A DNA stretch of 8,121 nucleotides from an uncultured Erythrobacteraceae bacterium. GTDB taxonomy: Bacteria; Pseudomonadota; Alphaproteobacteria; Sphingomonadales; Sphingomonadaceae. Shown here one piece after another: positions 6,684 through 8,121 of this stretch (positions are counted from its first letter, which is position 1; each line of letters begins with the position of its first letter). The notes beneath the pieces are model-generated. The model was not told the origin of the DNA. It was given only the letters and a program-made list of their open reading frames with translations, and did not search any database. The stretch lies in NCBI GenBank assembly GCA_950071875.1, contig CATMNW010000096.1, positions 1-8,121 on the forward strand. The letters run 5' to 3'. A program made the translations under genes and the position numbers.

Positions 6684-7153
6684 CAGAGAGCATCCCGCCG
6701 TACGTTTTCGCTGACCATCTCCAAAAGCGAATGCAAAGTACTCTTCTGTTGCGGCGTCATTCCGCTCCATATTCGCAGGTGGGTCGCGTCTGCGGCCCGT
6801 CTGAGGTCAGGGAGTATTTCCTCAACCCGTCTCGTCAGGCCGAGACTCCAAGACCGCCCGTCCGCCGGGTCACGGCGGCGCTCGATAAAGCCTTTCTGGG
6901 TCAAGGCGGTGACCGCCAAGCCAATGGTGGCGGATTCGAGTTCGAGGCGCCTGGCGATGTCGGTCTGGTTCAGGGCAGGATCTTTGATGAGCTGCGCCAG
7001 CACACGCCACTGCGTACGATTGAGGCCAAGCGGCTGTGCCCGGTCATCGAATGCCTTGCGCGCGGCGCGACTGATCTCGTCCATCATGAAGATCGCTCGA
7101 TCATCGTCGGTGATGACATTGTCGAGTGCGAGAGTGTCCTCGTCTTCCGTCAT
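6683..7153 (-). CDS. MarR-family transcriptional regulator
   Basis: A 156-residue MarR-type winged-helix repressor; such proteins act as dimers and release DNA on binding small phenolic or hydrophobic ligands. A dimerisation helix opens the protein. The helix-turn-helix is LNQTDIARRLELESATIGLA (61-80), continuing VTALTQKGFI (81-90). The wing ERRRDPADGRSWSLGLT (91-107) carries the conserved D..D.R pattern. The ATG at 7153 is preceded by AGGA (7164-7161) at 7 bases. The stop codon overlaps the start of the UbiB-like gene (TGATG), making this the first gene of a minus-strand operon. It diverges from the EmrA-like efflux gene, and a 26-bp palindrome lies 24 bases before its start. It most likely represses both directions. 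Confidence 0.93.
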   Translation of the reverse strand: MTEDEDTLALDNVITDDDRAIFMMDEISRAARKAFDDRAQPLGLNRTQWRVLAQLIKDPALNQTDIARRLELESATIGLAVTALTQKGFIERRRDPADGRSWSLGLTRRVEEILPDLRRAADATHLRIWSGMTPQQKSTLHSLLEMVSENVRRDAL

Positions 7154-7176
7154 GAGTGGGTCCTATCGATCAGGAA

Positions 7177-7202
7177 AAAATAGTAAAGGACTTTCGTATT
7201 TT
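7177..7202. promoter_or_regulatory. Candidate MarR operator: 26-bp imperfect palindrome
   Basis: Counting out from the centre at 7189/7190, AAAG (7185-7188) mirrors CTTT (7191-7194) and AAAATA (7177-7182) mirrors TATTTT (7197-7202). Ten of 13 base pairs are symmetric; only the centre pair and two pairs between the arm blocks fail. It sits in the 108-bp gap between the divergent MarR and EmrA-like genes, is AT-rich in GC-rich surroundings, and overlaps a TACTAT hexamer (7185-7180) that could be the MarR promoter -10. Size and place fit a MarR dimer site. Binding is inferred. Confidence 0.6.
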
Positions 7203-7261
7203 ATTTTGACCGCTATATCGCTCGTGCAACGGGCCAAACGATGGCGAGGAGCGAAATTACC

Positions 7262-8121
7262 ATGGCGGACGAGACAGCAGGCGATAGCGATCAAGGCGAA
7301 CGTCCGAAGGGGTTGTCCAGTCCGCGGGTCCGGCTTGGTCTGCTGATCGCCGTCATTCTGGTCCTGCTCGCCGGGGGCTACTGGTATTACAATCATCAGA
7401 CGTACGGCCGATTCCAGCAGTCCACCGACAACGCTTATATCGCCGCCGACAGCGTCATCATCTCCCCCAAAATTGCCGGCTATGTCGAGCGCGTACTGGT
7501 GACCGAGAATCAAACGGTTGCGTCGGGCGATGCACTTGTGCAGCTGGACGTGCGGGATTATCGCGCCCAGACCAGCCAGGTCGAAGCCCAGATCGCGGCG
7601 TCGCTCGCCGGAGCTGATACGGTTCGCGCACAACAGCGAGAGCAGGATGCGGCTATCGAGCAGGCCCGTGCCCAACTTGCCGCGGCATCTGCGCAGGCCG
7701 GTCTGGCTGCGGAGCAGGTTGCGCGTTATCGCCCCCTTGCCGCTTCCGGAGCGGAGCCGCGCGAAAGGCTCGACCAGCTGCAGGCCCAGGCCAGAGAAGC
7801 GCAAGCCCAGGTCGCGGCGGCGCGCGCCGCGCTCACGGCTGCACAGCGGCGGCAAGGCACGCTGGGCGAACAGATAGACCAGGCCAATTCGCAAGCCAAC
7901 GCAGCTCGTGCGCAGCTTGAGGCGGCCCGCCTGAACCTGTCGTCGACCACGCTCAGGGCGAGCATTTCCGGGCGGGTGGGTGACCTCACGGTCCGGCCCG
8001 GACAATTTGTCCAGCCCGGCCAGCGCCTGATGAGCGTGGTTCCCACCGACCGCCTCTACGTGACAGCAAATTTCAAGGAAACGCAGCTCGGACTTGTCCG
8101 CCCGGGGCAACCCGTCACCTT
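7262..8121 (+). CDS. EmrA/HlyD-family efflux adaptor (membrane fusion protein), 3' end outside window
   Basis: The first 286 residues of a periplasmic adaptor that links an inner-membrane transporter to an outer-membrane channel. Order: a cytoplasmic lead (1-21), one membrane helix (about 22-43), the EmrA-like STDNAYI (54-60), a first half lipoyl domain (about 64-100), a long Ala/Gln-rich coiled-coil hairpin (101-228), then the second half lipoyl domain LRASISGRVGDLTVRPGQF (231-249). VTANFKETQLG (267-277), typical of EmrA-type adaptors, begins the beta-barrel part. About 60-100 residues are probably missing. GAGGAG at 7246-7251 lies 10 bases before the ATG; an in-frame ATG at 7241 would add 7 residues but lacks such a site. 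An EmrB-type transporter is expected downstream. Divergence from the MarR gene suggests ligand-induced multidrug efflux. Confidence 0.94.
   Translation, partial: MADETAGDSDQGERPKGLSSPRVRLGLLIAVILVLLAGGYWYYNHQTYGRFQQSTDNAYIAADSVIISPKIAGYVERVLVTENQTVASGDALVQLDVRDYRAQTSQVEAQIAASLAGADTVRAQQREQDAAIEQARAQLAAASAQAGLAAEQVARYRPLAASGAEPRERLDQLQAQAREAQAQVAAARAALTAAQRRQGTLGEQIDQANSQANAARAQLEAARLNLSSTTLRASISGRVGDLTVRPGQFVQPGQRLMSVVPTDRLYVTANFKETQLGLVRPGQPVT

Noticed and set aside
7206..7234. TTGACC as a -35 element for the efflux gene
   Set aside because: At 17-base spacing the expected -10 position reads ACGGGC, which is not promoter-like; TATATC at 7215-7220 is too close to pair with it.
7163..8110. 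A 315-codon open frame on the minus strand
   Set aside because: It lies antisense to the EmrA-like gene, has a low-complexity Arg/Leu/Gly-rich composition typical of shadow frames in GC-rich coding DNA, and crosses the divergent promoter region.

Overview
The window is the left end of an assembled contig from a high-GC Gram-negative bacterium. It is most likely an alphaproteobacterium, and the Sphingomonadales/Erythrobacteraceae are a reasonable guess from the style of the LysR, VOC, LipB-like and UbiB-like proteins. This placement is inference, because no rRNA or other marker gene is present. The first 20 bases are untrimmed Illumina adapter, so the extreme left edge is technically suspect.

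Left block (21-1630): a LysR-type regulator on the minus strand faces a single-domain VOC (glyoxalase/dioxygenase-fold) enzyme on the plus strand. The 91-bp gap holds a perfect T-N11-A LysR-type box that overlaps the regulator's start codon, the classic layout for a LysR protein controlling itself and its divergent neighbour. The LysR reading frame does not stop where it should. It continues in frame into a segment that reads as the middle of lipoyl(octanoyl) transferase LipB, and then hits the adapter. This is either a real fusion or, more likely, a chimeric join at the contig end.

Middle block (1631-4215): a 321-bp non-coding stretch with a strong hairpin behind the VOC gene is followed by two minus-strand genes. 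One is an unrecognised 340-aa protein. The other is a solitary MlaD/MCE-domain membrane-anchored protein with a long coiled-coil tail and no ABC permease or ATPase beside it in this window. This block is visibly less GC-rich than its flanks: sampled 60-base lines give 45-53% against 57-70% elsewhere.

Right block (4216-8121): three tightly packed minus-strand genes encode a MarR-type repressor, an AarF/ABC1/UbiB-family atypical kinase with two C-terminal membrane segments, and an alpha/beta hydrolase. Both junctions overlap (TGATG and GTGA), so they are almost certainly one operon with coupled translation. Divergent from it is the 5' part of an EmrA/HlyD-type periplasmic adaptor of a drug-efflux pump, cut by the window edge. 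Between them lies a 26-bp imperfect palindrome centred at 7189/7190, the best candidate operator for the MarR protein. The likely logic is a MarR sensor that controls both an efflux pump and a kinase/hydrolase pair. The pairing of a UbiB-like kinase with a hydrolase under MarR control is the most interesting biology here, but nothing in the window proves a new system.
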